This document shows positions 1-10,265 of a DNA stretch of 64,000 nt, in pieces. Source of the stretch: Lineus longissimus (Eukaryota; Nemertea; Pilidiophora; Heteronemertea; Lineidae); contig NC_088312.1 in the NCBI RefSeq assembly GCF_910592395.1, forward strand, positions 22,017,292 through 22,081,291. The letters run 5' to 3'. A program made the position numbers and the translations under genes. The number at the start of each line of letters is the position of its first letter. The first letter of the stretch is position 1. Under the pieces are notes generated by a model, which worked only from the letters and a program-made list of their open reading frames with translations, was not told the origin of the DNA and ran no database searches.

Positions 1-1
1 A

Positions 2-933
2 CTATGATATGGCTATCTCCTTTTTCATCGATCGGATTATGTCATCAACATAGGAATGTCTCAGTCCTGTTTTGATGACTTCAGGGTGAAACTGATCAGC
101 ATTGTCCTTGCAGGTTCTTTTCATGGCGTAGCCTGCATTCCCCGGTGAGTGCGTCCCGCCGAAGAAATTATGCAGTAGCTGGTATTCCTCGACATCACCG
201 TTGATATCATCATCTACGAACCACAAGAATCGCAGTAAGTTCCAATTTTCTCTAGGGACAAACACCTGGTTAAACATACAATTAATGTCTGCTTGGAATG
301 CGATTTCTCCGCCCATCCTGAATCTGAGGAGGACAGCTAGGAGCGAGTTTATCTGATCCTCTCCACTGTAGATATGATCATTCAGGCATGAATTCTCATA
401 TTTGGCTGCTGCATCCCAAACAAGTCTCAATTTGCCTGGTTTGGCCTCATGGTACACGTGGTGGAATGGCACGTAATTCACCACATCCTCAGTCTTGATT
501 TCATCCTTGGGTATTCTCCGAATGTATCCCTTGTTTCTATAGTCAGCAAATAACTCCTGGTATGCCTCCAACTCCGTCTTCTCTGATGTAGGGGCAACTG
601 TCTTCCCCTTGGACAGTTCGATTTTAATGACATTAGGCGTTTCCGTGCTAATTCTCTATTGTTTGGCATTGTATCAGCAGTCTCTATGAGCGGGATTGGA
701 TTGTAGTAGTGTCCATCACAACGATATGTCCCATCTTCGAGAATCTTTCTGACCTTGAGGTCATCTGCAGAAATTGGCTTTTCGAATTCATACTTAGTCC
801 CTGCATACTCGAACTCAGCTAACTGCATTAGCTTCTCACTCAGATTCTTTTCCAGAGATACAAAGTTGCAATCCAACTTGCCATGTGGGATTCCACCGAG
901 CAATGTCCAGCCCCATTTGTACCTGACTGCCAC
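2..933 (-). pseudogene. Copy A protease-RT linker and N-terminal reverse transcriptase
   Basis: This continues the gag-protease polyprotein after the nonsense codon. Two overlapping frames cover it: 478-933 (end of the protease region and linker) and 2-571 (reverse transcriptase fingers and palm). RT shows FQADINCMFNQVFV with the first catalytic Asp and LRHSYVDDIIRS with the YVDD box near the left edge. The linker frame must shift by -1 within the overlap at about 571-660 to enter RT, and copy B has the same frame offset. Just past YVDD a one-base loss relative to copy B brings a TAG. The rest of the element lies outside the window. Confidence 0.75.
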
Positions 934-966
934 TGGATCCCCTCTCGATTCTCCTGGTCTCCACTC

Positions 967-3324
967 CTATTGCTGGTGTACTTCTGGTACATTGCTACCA
1001 ATGAGTATCTTTACTCTATCAGTGGGCGTCGCCGAGATCTGCAGCTCTGATAGATGGCTGTACCATTTCCATACTTCCTTGCTGGGGATATGTCGGTTAC
1101 CCATGGGCAATTTCTCCCATGAATATACCTCGTTCAATCTGATCGGCTCCTCGGTACCATCTGCACTTGAAATGTCCAACTCGACGACAGTACTGAGTCC
1201 TGACTGAGTCCCATGCAAAGTGTTCAATGAAATGTTTTCATCCGCTGGTTCTATCGCAAGATCAAACAGCAAGCTTTTCTCCATGAAACATGCACTAGAG
1301 TACGAGTCTATACCGGCCCAGGTCCTGACTTCCTTTCCTGATACAGGCGATTTCACAACTACAGGAAAAGCTGGAAAGTATACTTTCTGATCCTGTGCAC
1401 CCTCAACATGTGTACACATGTTTTCTAAAGTCTCACAAGGTTTTTCATCGAAATGGAGAAGTGTGTGATGCTTTCGCGATGCTCTGCAATCCTTCACCTT
1501 GCATTCCTTTGGCAAAGGGCACTTTGACACAAGGCTGTGATCGAGTTTCTTATCTGCATTCAGACAGTAATAGCATAGCTTCTCACCTTTTATGATCTCG
1601 TGTCGCTCCTTCCATGGTTTGGCTTTCAGCATGCGACATTCCCAAATTTGATGACCAGCTTTTGAGCATACAACACATTTCTGATTGTAACCAATGTTAT
1701 TGTTAGTGTCCCTTTTCAGGGTGTCCTTTTCCTTGGAACCATGAGTACTGGTACTCCTATTCTCTCCTTTTACGGTACTAGTCGTAAAGACTGATTGAGA
1801 CTTGGATTTAGTCCAACTCCCCGATGCATTACTCCTCGCAGCATATCTATTGAAATTCTGAACACTACCGCCAGTGGGGGTAGTGCTAGCAGTACCACTG
1901 GCTCGTTTATCTAGAAGTACAGCAAACTGACTGTCATTCATTTGTAACGCCAGCTCCTTCACAAAATCGACAACATGTTTGAATCTGACATCCTGACTCC
2001 CAGATTCGCGAACCTTTGCAAATCTCCTGAGCCACCCCCTCCTATCGTGTAGTGGTAGTTTAGCCACTACATCTACTAGATAACCAGGATGGTCCAGCGC
2101 ACTTTCCTTTCCAATGCTTCTCATTGAGAGGTATGCAGTTTCAAACAATTCTGCATACTTTCTCAGTTCCTGCCTCTCACCCAGCTTGATGTCTGACACA
2201 CCTCTCAGTCTCTTGTGAAACTCCTGTGTTATCAGATGCGATTGTCCGAATTGTCGCCAGAGTTCATGAGTGGCCACTTGATAGGCATCCTCAGGTGGCA
2301 GCATATCGTATTTGGAAATAACCTCAGCTGCTCTACCAGTACAATACTTCCTTAAGTTCTGATATCGTTCACACAAATTGTCAGTCCTTCCTTCAACATT
2401 CGACTTGAATGCATTTTTGAACCTAGGGAAGTCCAATGGATCCCCAGAGAATCCTTTCATGTCTGGTTTGGGTAATTCCAGACGTGTCTGCAGCAGCCTC
2501 AAATGATCTACTACTGCATTCAAACCATCATTCTTGCCATGCACTGACTTTGTACATGACTGATCCTGAACACTATTAGTATGAAGATTACTGGCCTGGG
2601 TAGGCCTAAGTTCCTGAGCTCCTTGTCTCGAGCCAATAGGATCCTCATCCTTGACATGTAAATGACGACTAGTAGCCTGAGTGGGCCTACCTTCCTGACG
2701 TTCCTGAGTAGGCCTATCCTCTACTCCCTGGCGAACTGTGAGTCCCTTGTCCAACCTAAGAGTTGAATCCCGACTATCCACGTCCACTCTTTGCCTCTTC
2801 ACGAGCCCATCCATTGCTTTCTGGTGACTCTCTGTGGCAGGCCTATGCAGCTGATCCTTCATGATGTTTTCACGATCCCGTCGTTCCCCTTTTACCAGTG
2901 AGAAATCCTCGAATCGATCCATCATATTATCCACCATTTTATCGAACTGATCAGCTACTTCAGCTTCAGTCTCCTTTACAGCGACATCCACGTGCTCTCG
3001 TTCAGGCTTAGGCTTATTGCGAACACGCTCACGGTCTAAGCTTAGACCATCAGCTCCATGACACACCAAATCTGGATCCTCGATCTGAACCTCACCATCA
3101 AAATCTCCAGCCCTAGAGTCAGCATCGTCATCACTATCCAAACCGATCTCCTCCGCCTGGATGCGAGTCTCGATATCAAATAGTCTCTGCCATCGTTCCT
3201 CCTCGATGGCGTCTTCCTCCTGTTGTAGAAGCCATTTTTTACGTTCATGATCAGCTTGCAGATCAAGTCTTTTCTTACGTTTGGCTGCCTCATGCTCCGC
3301 CCGTTTGGCCTCTACCTCAGCCAA
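967..3324 (-). pseudogene. Copy A gag plus protease region, BEL/Pao type
   Basis: A 785-codon open frame. The first ~300 residues are charged and coiled-coil-like, rich in K, E, R and D. A central gag (capsid-like) region follows at about residues 290-490. Next come a CCHC zinc knuckle (CVVCSKAGHQIWEC) and further Cys/His pairs (CYYC, CPLPKEC). The last ~150 residues hold a retropepsin-like stretch with GIDSYSSACF where family members usually show an Asp-Ser-Gly type motif, so the protease site may be degenerate. The frame ends at a TAG where copy B reads Leu; the same frame continues beyond it towards RT. The 5' part of gag is missing: the listed start is only the first possible codon after the break and is not a true start. 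Confidence 0.75.
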
Positions 3325-3328
3325 GTGG

Positions 3329-3645
3329 CATTGTAGATATGCTAGGAATGATACACACTATTCATTCCGATTCCAACTTGTATGGATTTTCTCTCTGATT
3401 TAAATTCACAGATTGAATCTTGATTTCTTCAAACAATTGAACACATATGGTTCAGAACCACATCCTAGAAAAAGCAATATCTAATTAACTGTCTGCAGTA
3501 TTAAAGCTGTGTATGCACTGGTTGTGCATATTGAGTCCTTTTGCGAATCTATACGACGGTTCCTGGACTACTTTACAGTAGTTGAATGGTTGCGATTATC
3601 GACATTCAGGACACACAGGAGCGTACAGTAATCACAGGAAAATAT
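3329..3645. other. Junction between BEL copies; possible LTR remnant
   Basis: This is non-coding sequence between the end of copy B integrase and the truncated gag of copy A. On the minus strand a segment from about 3637 to 3332 begins TGTGAT and ends CTACA, which fits TG...CA-type LTR ends with a length near 306 bases. No second copy of it is visible next to the 5' end of copy B, so the LTR reading cannot be confirmed here. No long open frame is present. Confidence 0.3.
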
Positions 3646-4904
3646 CTATTCTGCCTCCTTGCGTGATTCTGCGGGTGCGTCTTCCAGGAGGCAAATCTTG
3701 TTCACCGGTCTCTGGTAAGTTCCTCTTGCTGTCCTCAGGGTTACTTTCCGCACCTGATTGTCCGCTTCTGATTGCTCTGCTTCGACAATTACTGCTGTAG
3801 GATAGCGGCCTCTGTGAGATGATATCATTTCATCACACATCATTACCAGATCTCCCTTCTGGAAGTTACGCTGTTTGGTAATGGCTTTTGTCTTCTCCTG
3901 TAGAGATGTGACATATTCGCTCCTGAACCTTGCCCAGAACTCATTGACGAGTGCTTGTACCTGACGGTACCTGTTTCTGACGATCAAATCCTTCTCAAAG
4001 AAGACTCCTGGTGGGTGTGCCTCGGCAGGTTCTGGATTTATGATCATGTTGGGTGTGATTGGTAACGGATCCTGTGCACTTTCACTGATTGCGCACAGCG
4101 GACGGCTATTGTACAGAAATTCGCACTCTGTAACAATGGTTGCCAACTGATCCTCGGTAGTCACTTGCCCATGCAATGTATCTAGCAAGACCTTGCGCAG
4201 TGTTCGAAAAGGTCTCTCGAATAGTCCGTTTCTGTTGGATGCTTTTGGCACGTTTGGCACCCACTCGATTTCTTTCTCCTTCATATAATGATCTACTCCA
4301 GAAGCATTATAGAGTTCCTGTAGCTCGTTTAACTCCCGTATTCCAGCTGCAAAAGTTCCAGCATTGTCGGTGATCAACTTCTTTGGCCTAGATCTTCTAG
4401 CTAAGAATCGTCTCATGGCATTCAAGAATGATGGTACAGTCATATCCACCATCATCTCGAAATGCACCGCCTTGACTGTGAATGAGACAAGTCCAATCAC
4501 GTAGCATTTCACCTGGCTTCGCAACCTGTCTCAAACCATAGGTTTCCTGATGCCACTCTTCCCTTTGGTAATACTCCTTGCAACTGTTCCTCGGGATTTG
4601 CCAATGACCTGATGCACGTGATGCATCTTTCCTGTGTCATGTGTGCTAGCTGCGTCCCATGTATTATCCAGTAACGCTTTCTCAGCAGGTACAGTAGTGT
4701 CCTCGGTGGTGCATGAGTGAAAGCAACGTGATAATACCGAGCCACTACTACAGACAGATGGTGTTTCTGAGGCAAGATCAGTTGATGCTTCTCCGAGTAA
4801 GGTAGGTTACTCTCCGTTAGTCGTCCTCCGACTCTGAGTGAGCCAGCTCCGTCCACAAATGGCTGTAATTTGTGCAGCTGCGTTTTCTTCATTTTTGGTC
4901 CCAC
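3646..4904 (-). pseudogene. Copy B integrase, frameshifted, first catalytic Asp not seen
   Basis: Two overlapping frames. The first, 4509-4904, has the N-terminal zinc-binding HHCC domain (HLSVVVARYYHVAFTH, then CITCIRS). The second, 3646-4524, has the catalytic core with LITDNAGTF (second Asp) and GLFERPFRTL (Glu), then a C-terminal region ending in acidic residues. They meet in different frames near 4510-4524. The segment that normally carries the first Asp of the DDE triad (a V/L-D-F/x-x-GP type motif) is not visible at that join, so sequence appears to have been lost as well as the frame. The listed start is only the first Met after the nonsense codon. Confidence 0.75.
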
Positions 4905-4943
4905 CTTTCCAATCTTGCCTATCTTCTCCTTGTAGACTGATTG

Positions 4944-6077
4944 CTACACGTAAGAGACAATTGCTATTTCAGCACTCGTAATCTCCTTGACTGTTATCGG
5001 TCCCTTCAGTCCTGTGTACTCCTGGATTCGCTTCCCACACTTCGTCTGTAGGCACCATGTCTTGAATCGCAGCAACCATGCAGTCGACAACCTCAACTTG
5101 GTCCAATCGAAGTGACGCTCGACCATTTTCATGAGTGTCCCATCCTGGTCCTCAGCTATGTCCATCCTCTCTACTGCTGCAACTGTCACATCCCTCTTGA
5201 ACTCAGGGTAATCATCTGGAAGCTCCTCCATAGCTGGACATACTGGCCATGCCTCTGGTGGACCCCATAAAAACTCTGGTCCATTGTAGAACTGTCCATA
5301 CTCTAAAAACTTGTCCATGTCGAGTCCTCTACTGCATATGTCTGCAATATTCATTGTACCTGGGACATGTCTCATGTTGACTTTTAGTTCCTCTGCCGTG
5401 TCTCTGATTTCTTGTAACCGGTTGGCGCAGTAAGGTTTAAATCTTCTGCTATGATTTTTTAGCATAGCTAGCACAGCGGTGCAATCGACCCACTGATATA
5501 TCGAGTCCCAGTGCACATCCGACTCATTCACGACGAATCTGATCGCTCTCATCGATAGAAGGGCTGCCTGCAATTCTATTCGAGGTATTGTCTTCTTCTT
5601 CCCCGGTGTTACTAGCGACTTGGCCAATACAAAGCTGACATGAATCTTTCCTTCACTGTTGACATGATAAGCGAACAGTACGTAGCCGTATCCCGATTCC
5701 GATCCATCGGACATTGCATGTAGCTGTCTTGACTTGATCTCTCCGAATCCTTTTGGGACAATGTAGCGCGGTCTCTTAACTTCAGACAGCTTTGAGATGG
5801 ACTCCAGCCACCTTTCTATCTCCTCAGCATCCCCTGGTGGCAGCGGATCATCCCATCCACTCCCATTTCTGGTATTCCTCTGCAAGATCTGTTTAGGTTT
5901 CAACGTTACCGGGGCAATGCTGCCCTCTGGATCGAACAGCGATGCAATGTGTCCTAGGAGGCCTCGTCTTGTCAAAGGCCTGTCTTTCTTCCTTGTCTTG
6001 AACATGAAGCTGTCATCTTGAATTTCCCAGCTTACACCAAGGACTCTCTCCTGGGTGCCAATCTCTCCTCCTGTGAT
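4944..6077 (-). pseudogene. Copy B RT connection and RNase H, BEL/Pao type
   Basis: After a one-base frame loss near 6077 the polyprotein resumes with the RT thumb and connection (LTRRGLLGHIASLFDPEG). RNase H follows, with its acidic residues in HAMSDGSESGYGYVLF (Asp), TIPRIELQAALLSM (Glu) and YQWVDCTAVLAML (Asp), then a histidine-type tail around NIADICSRGLD. The open frame ends at a TAG at 4944. The same frame stays open beyond it into the integrase zinc-binding domain, so this is a nonsense change and not a domain boundary. Confidence 0.8.
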
Positions 6078-6079
6078 GT

Positions 6080-7250
6080 CTAAATCTCCTTCACAGACTT
6101 TGCCCGTCTATCCTCTGGAATCAACTGCAACAATTCTGCTGAGTTTGTGACCGATTTTGCCAGCTCGAATCCTCCTATGTCATACATATCGAAGATGTTC
6201 TTCACTATGATCTTGGCTATCTCCATTTTCATCGATCGGATTATGTCATCAACATAGGAATGTCTCAGTCTTGTTTTGATGACTTCAGGGTGAAACTGAT
6301 CAGCATTGTCCTTGCAGGTTCTTTTCATGGCGTAGCCTGCATTCCCCGGTGAGTGCGTCCCGCCGAAGAAATTATGCAGTAGCTGGTATTCCTCGACATC
6401 ACCGTTGATGTATGTATGTATGTATATACCATATATATAAATTTAAGCGCCCTTTTCAGATTATTATCCGTTCAAAGGCGCTTTTACAATATTAATAACA
6501 TTGTCGAAAAAGATGAGTCTTTAGCATCGTCTGAAATGATGCAAGGCTCCTTGCTTGCCTGACCTCAAAAGGGAGCGCATTCCACAGAACAGCAGCGGAG
6601 AAAGAGAAGCAACGCTCTCCATATTTGCTCCGGGCCCTTGGAACTTCCAGTCTGTTGTCATCAGCTGACCGAAGGTCTCTGCCTGGCCTATAGATATTAA
6701 CTAGGCTTGACAGGTAACCCGGGGCTGTTCCATGCACACACTTGAAAACGTGCATGAGGATTTTATAGTTCAGAGGGATATCATCATCTACGAACCACAA
6801 GAATCGCAGTAAGTTCCAATTTTCTCTAGGGACAAACACCTGGTTAAACATACAATTAATGTCTGCTTGGAATGCGATTTCTCCGCCCATCCTGAATCTG
6901 AGGAGGACAGCTAGGAGCGAGTTTATCTGATCCTCTCCACTGTAGATATGATCATTCAGGCATGAATTTTCATATTTGGCTGCTGCGTCCCAGACAAGTC
7001 TCAATTTGCCTGGTTTGGCCTCATGGTACACGTGGTGGAATGGCACGTAATTCACCACATCCTCAGTCTTGATTTCATCCTTGGGTATTCTCCGAATGTA
7101 TCCCTTGTTTCTATAGTCAGCAAATAACTCCTGGTATGCCTCCAACTCCGTCTTCTCTGATGTAGGGGCAACTGTCTTCCCCTTGGACAGTTTGATTTTA
7201 ATGACATTTGGCATTTCCGTGCTAATTCTCTATTGTTTGGCATTGTATCA
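6080..7250 (-). pseudogene. Copy B reverse transcriptase, split by a LINE insertion
   Basis: The N-terminal half (about 7214-6777) contains FQADINCMFNQVFV with the first catalytic Asp. The C-terminal half (6409-6080) resumes with the palm and LRHSYVDDIIRS, the YVDD box. Between them lies a 367-base foreign insert at 6410-6776. The same join is intact in copy A, which proves the insertion. The half after YVDD continues into the thumb (FDMYDIGGFELAKSV) and stops at 6080, where a one-base loss shifts the frame before the RNase H region. Confidence 0.8.
6410..6776 (-). mobile_element. 5'-truncated LINE 3' end (CR1/L2-like RT C-terminus) nested in BEL copy B
   Basis: Comparison with copy A defines the insert exactly, with GAT repeated at 6407-6409 and 6777-6779 as a possible 3-base target duplication. 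On the minus strand it encodes about 95 residues typical of the last part of a non-LTR retrotransposon ORF2: YKILMHVFKCVHGTAPGYL, then GRDLRSADDN, then AAVLWNALPFEVRQARS and LASFQTMLKTHLF, ending with a stop at 6492. A short 3' tail follows, ending in TA-rich sequence and (TACA)n at the BEL junction. This tail of short repeats resembles CR1/L2 elements more than poly(A)-tailed LINEs. The clade call is from memory. Confidence 0.8.
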
Positions 7251-7291
7251 GCAGTCTCAATGAGCGGGATTGGAATGTAGTAGTGTCCTTC

Positions 7292-8104
7292 TCAACGATA
7301 TGTCCCATCTTCGAGAATCTTTCTGACCTTGAGGTCATCAGCAGAAATTGGCTTTTCGAATTCATACTTAGTCCCTGCATACTCGAACTCAGCTAACTGC
7401 ATTAGCTTCTCACTCAGATTCTTTTCCAGAGATACAAAGTTGGAATACAACTTGCCATGTGGGATTCCACCGAGCAATGTCCAGCCCCATTTGTACCTGA
7501 CTGCCACTGGATCCCCTCTCGATTCTCCTGGTCTCCACTCCAATTGCTGGTGTACTTCTGGTACATTGCTACCAACGAGTATCTTTACTCTATCAGTGGG
7601 CGTCGCCGAGATCTGCAGCTCTGATAGATGCCTGTACCGTTTCCATACTTCCTTGCTGGGGATATGTCGGTTACCCATGGGCAATTTCTCCCATGAATAT
7701 ACCTCGTTCAATCTGATCGGCTCCTCGGTACCATCTGCACTTGAAATGTCCAACTCGACGACAGTACTGAGTCCTGACTGAGTCCCATGCAAAGTGTTCA
7801 ATGAAATGTTTTCATCCGCTGGTTCTATCGCAAGATCAAACAGCAAGCTTTTCTCCATGAAACATGCACTAGAGTACGAGTCAATACCGGCCCAGGTCCT
7901 GACTTCCTTTCCTGATACAGGCGATTTCACAACTACAGGAAAAGCTGGAAAGTATACTTTCTGATCCTGTGCACCCTCAGCATGTGTACACATGTTTTCT
8001 AAAGTCTCACAAGGTTTTTCATCGAAATGGAGAAGTGTGTGATGCTTTCGCGATGCTCTGCAATCCTTCAACTTGCATTCCTTTGGCAAAGGGCACTTTG
8101 ACAC
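7292..8104 (-). pseudogene. Copy B gag C-terminus and protease region
   Basis: This frame continues gag after the +7 insertion: Cys/His-rich residues (CPLPKECKLKDC) and then the retropepsin-like domain (RTWAGIDSYSSACF). It runs through the position where copy A has a stop (here QQLEWRPGES) into the linker (VAVRYKWGWTLLGGIP). It ends at a TGA at 7292 where copy A reads Cys-Asp. The two copies are therefore broken at different places as well as sharing one frame offset. The first in-frame Met is arbitrary, because this is an internal part of a polyprotein. Confidence 0.7.
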
Positions 8105-8156
8105 AAGGCTGTGATCGAGTTTCTTATCTGCATTCAGACAGTTATAGCATAGCTTC

Positions 8157-10049
8157 TCACCTTTTAAGTTTTATGATCTCGTGTCGCTCCTTCCATGGTT
8201 TGGCTTTCAGCATGCGACATTCCCAAATTTGATGACCAGCTTTTGAGCATACAACACATTTCTGATTGTAACCAATGTTATTGTTAGTGTCCCTTTTCAG
8301 GGTGTCCTTTTCCTTGGAACCATGAGTACTGGTACTCCTATTCTCTCCTTTTACGGTACTAGTCGTAAAGACTGATTTAGACTTGGATTTAGTCCAACTC
8401 CCCGATGCATTACTCCTCGCAGCATATCTATTGAAATTCTGAACACTACCGCCAGTGGGGGTAGTGCTAGCAGTACCACTGGCTCGTTTATCTAGAAGTA
8501 CAGCAAACTGACTGTCATTCATTTGTAACGCCAGCTCCTTCACAAAATCGACAACATGTTTGAATCTGACATCCTGACTCCCAGATTCGCGAACCTTTGC
8601 AGCTCTCCTGAGCCACCCCCTCCTATCGTGTAGTGGTAGTTTAGCCACTACATCTACTAGATAACCAGGATGGTCCAGCGCACTTTCCTTTCCAATGCTT
8701 CTCATTGAGAGGTATGCAGTTTCTAACAATTCTGCATACTTTCTCAGTTCCTGCCTCTCACCCAGCTTGATGTCTGACACACCTCTCAGTCTCTTGTGAA
8801 ACTCCTGTGTTATCAGATGCGATTGTCCGAATTGTCGCCAGAGTTCATGAGTGGCCACTTGATAGGCATCCTCAGGTGGCAGCATATCGTATTTGGAAAT
8901 AACCTCAGCTGCTCTACCAGTACAATACTTCCTTAAGTTCTGATATCGTTCACACAAATTGTCAGTCCTTCCTTCAACATTCGACTTGAATGCATTTTTG
9001 AACCTAGGGAAGTCCAATGGATCCCCAGAGAATCCTTTCATGTCTGGTTTGGGTAATTCTAGACGTGTCTGCAGCAGCCTCAAATGATCTACTACTGCAT
9101 TCAAACCATCATTCTTGCCATGCACTGACTTTGTACATGACTGATCATGAACACTATTAGTATGAAGAAGATTACTGGCCTGGGTAGGCCTAAGTTCCTG
9201 AGCTCCTTGTCTCGAGCCAATAGGATCCTCATCCTTGACATGTAAATGACGACTAGTAGCCTGAGTGGGCCTACCTTCCTGACGTTCCTGAGTAGGCCTA
9301 TCCTCTACTCCCTGGCGAACTGTGAGTCCCTTGTCCAACCTAAGAGTTGAATCCCGACTATCCACGTCCGCTCTTTGCCTCTTCACGAGCCCATCCATTG
9401 CTTTCTGGTGACTCTCTGTGGCAGGCCTATGCAGCTGATCCTTCACGATGTTTTCACGATCCCGTCGTTCCCCTTTTACCAGTGAGAAATCCTCGAATCG
9501 ATCCATCATATTATCCACCATTTTATCGAACTGATCAGCTACTTCAGCTTCAGTCTCCTTTACAGCGACATCCACGTGCTCTCGTTCAGGCTTAGGCTTA
9601 TTGCGAACACGCTCACGGTCTAAGCTTAGACCATCAACTCCAGGACACACCAAATCTGGATCCTCGATCTGAACCTCACCATCAAAATCTCCAGCCCTAG
9701 AGTCAGCATCGTCATCACTATCCAAACCGATCTCCTCCGCCTGGATGCGAGTCTCGATATCAAATAGTCTCTGCCATATTTCCTCCTCGATGGCGTCTTC
9801 CTCCTGTTGTAGAAGCCATTGTTTACGTTCATGATCAGCTTGCAGATCAAGTCTTTTCTTACGTTTGGCTGCCTCATGCTCAACCCGTTTGGCCTCTACC
9901 TCAGCCCAGTGCCTGGCAAGTTGCAGTGCTCTGCGTCTACCATGCTTACTGCTCCCTTTACTCAAGACACTAGGTGCGTGGCCCATGTACTTGCCACTGC
10001 GTGACCCCACGTGCATCTCCTGTGCATTGTCATTATCATTATCGGCCAT
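8157..10049 (-). pseudogene. Copy B gag, BEL/Pao type
   Basis: I place the start at the ATG at 10049-10047 because its context (AACAAGATGGCC) is a strong Kozak match; the open frame extends seven codons further upstream without another ATG. The N-terminal third is acidic and Lys/Arg/Glu-rich, followed by the gag core and the first CCHC knuckle (CVVCSKAGHQIWEC). Relative to copy A, seven extra bases near 8160-8170 shift the frame, so this ORF ends a few residues after the knuckle and the protease region lies in another frame. Otherwise it matches copy A almost residue for residue. Confidence 0.75.
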
Positions 10050-10265
10050 CTTGTTTACCTTTTTGGTCAAATTTATCGACTGTAGATTTCAGTTCCGTCC
10101 TCTTGCTTCTCAGCTTGATCTTATTAACGACGCTCATGTAATTATCGTATATTGTCTTTTAATCACATAAAGAGGTCGATAAATGTGTTGCGACCCCGCT
10201 TTCGAACATTACAAGACATTTTTATCATAACTAACAACAAATCTGATTCTGTCTTCGAGGACAAC

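Larger units (their letters stand above)
1..3328 (-). mobile_element. BEL/Pao LTR retrotransposon, copy A (partial, decayed)
   Basis: Reading leftwards on the minus strand, this block holds gag, an aspartic-protease-like region and the start of reverse transcriptase, then leaves the window. It is nearly identical to copy B at about 6.2-9.9 kb (offset near 6574 bases), so the two are tandem copies of one family. Similarity to copy B stops near 3328, inside gag, so copy A lacks its gag N-terminus and leader. It carries a TTG-to-TAG nonsense change near 967 and a one-base frame loss after the YVDD motif near base 15. Assignment to BEL/Pao rests on the order gag-protease-RT and the YVDD catalytic box. 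The element is not functional in its present form. Confidence 0.85.
3646..10138 (-). mobile_element. BEL/Pao LTR retrotransposon, copy B (near full length, dead)
   Basis: From right to left on the minus strand: leader, gag, protease region, reverse transcriptase, RNase H and integrase, which is the BEL/Pao order. The element is interrupted by a +7 insertion in gag (near 8160), a stop at 7292, a -1 frame offset before RT, a LINE insertion (6410-6776), a one-base frameshift near 6077, a nonsense TAG at 4944 and a frame break inside integrase near 4515. An upstream ATG (10138-10136) opens a 32-codon frame with a Lys/Arg-rich, BEL-like N-terminal flavour that ends just past the likely gag ATG. 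No paired LTRs were found at either end. Confidence 0.85.

Noticed and set aside
755-1207. Plus-strand open frame of 150 codons, repeated at 7329-7781
   Set aside because: It is the antisense shadow of the BEL protease-linker frame, and its recurrence only reflects the duplicated element.
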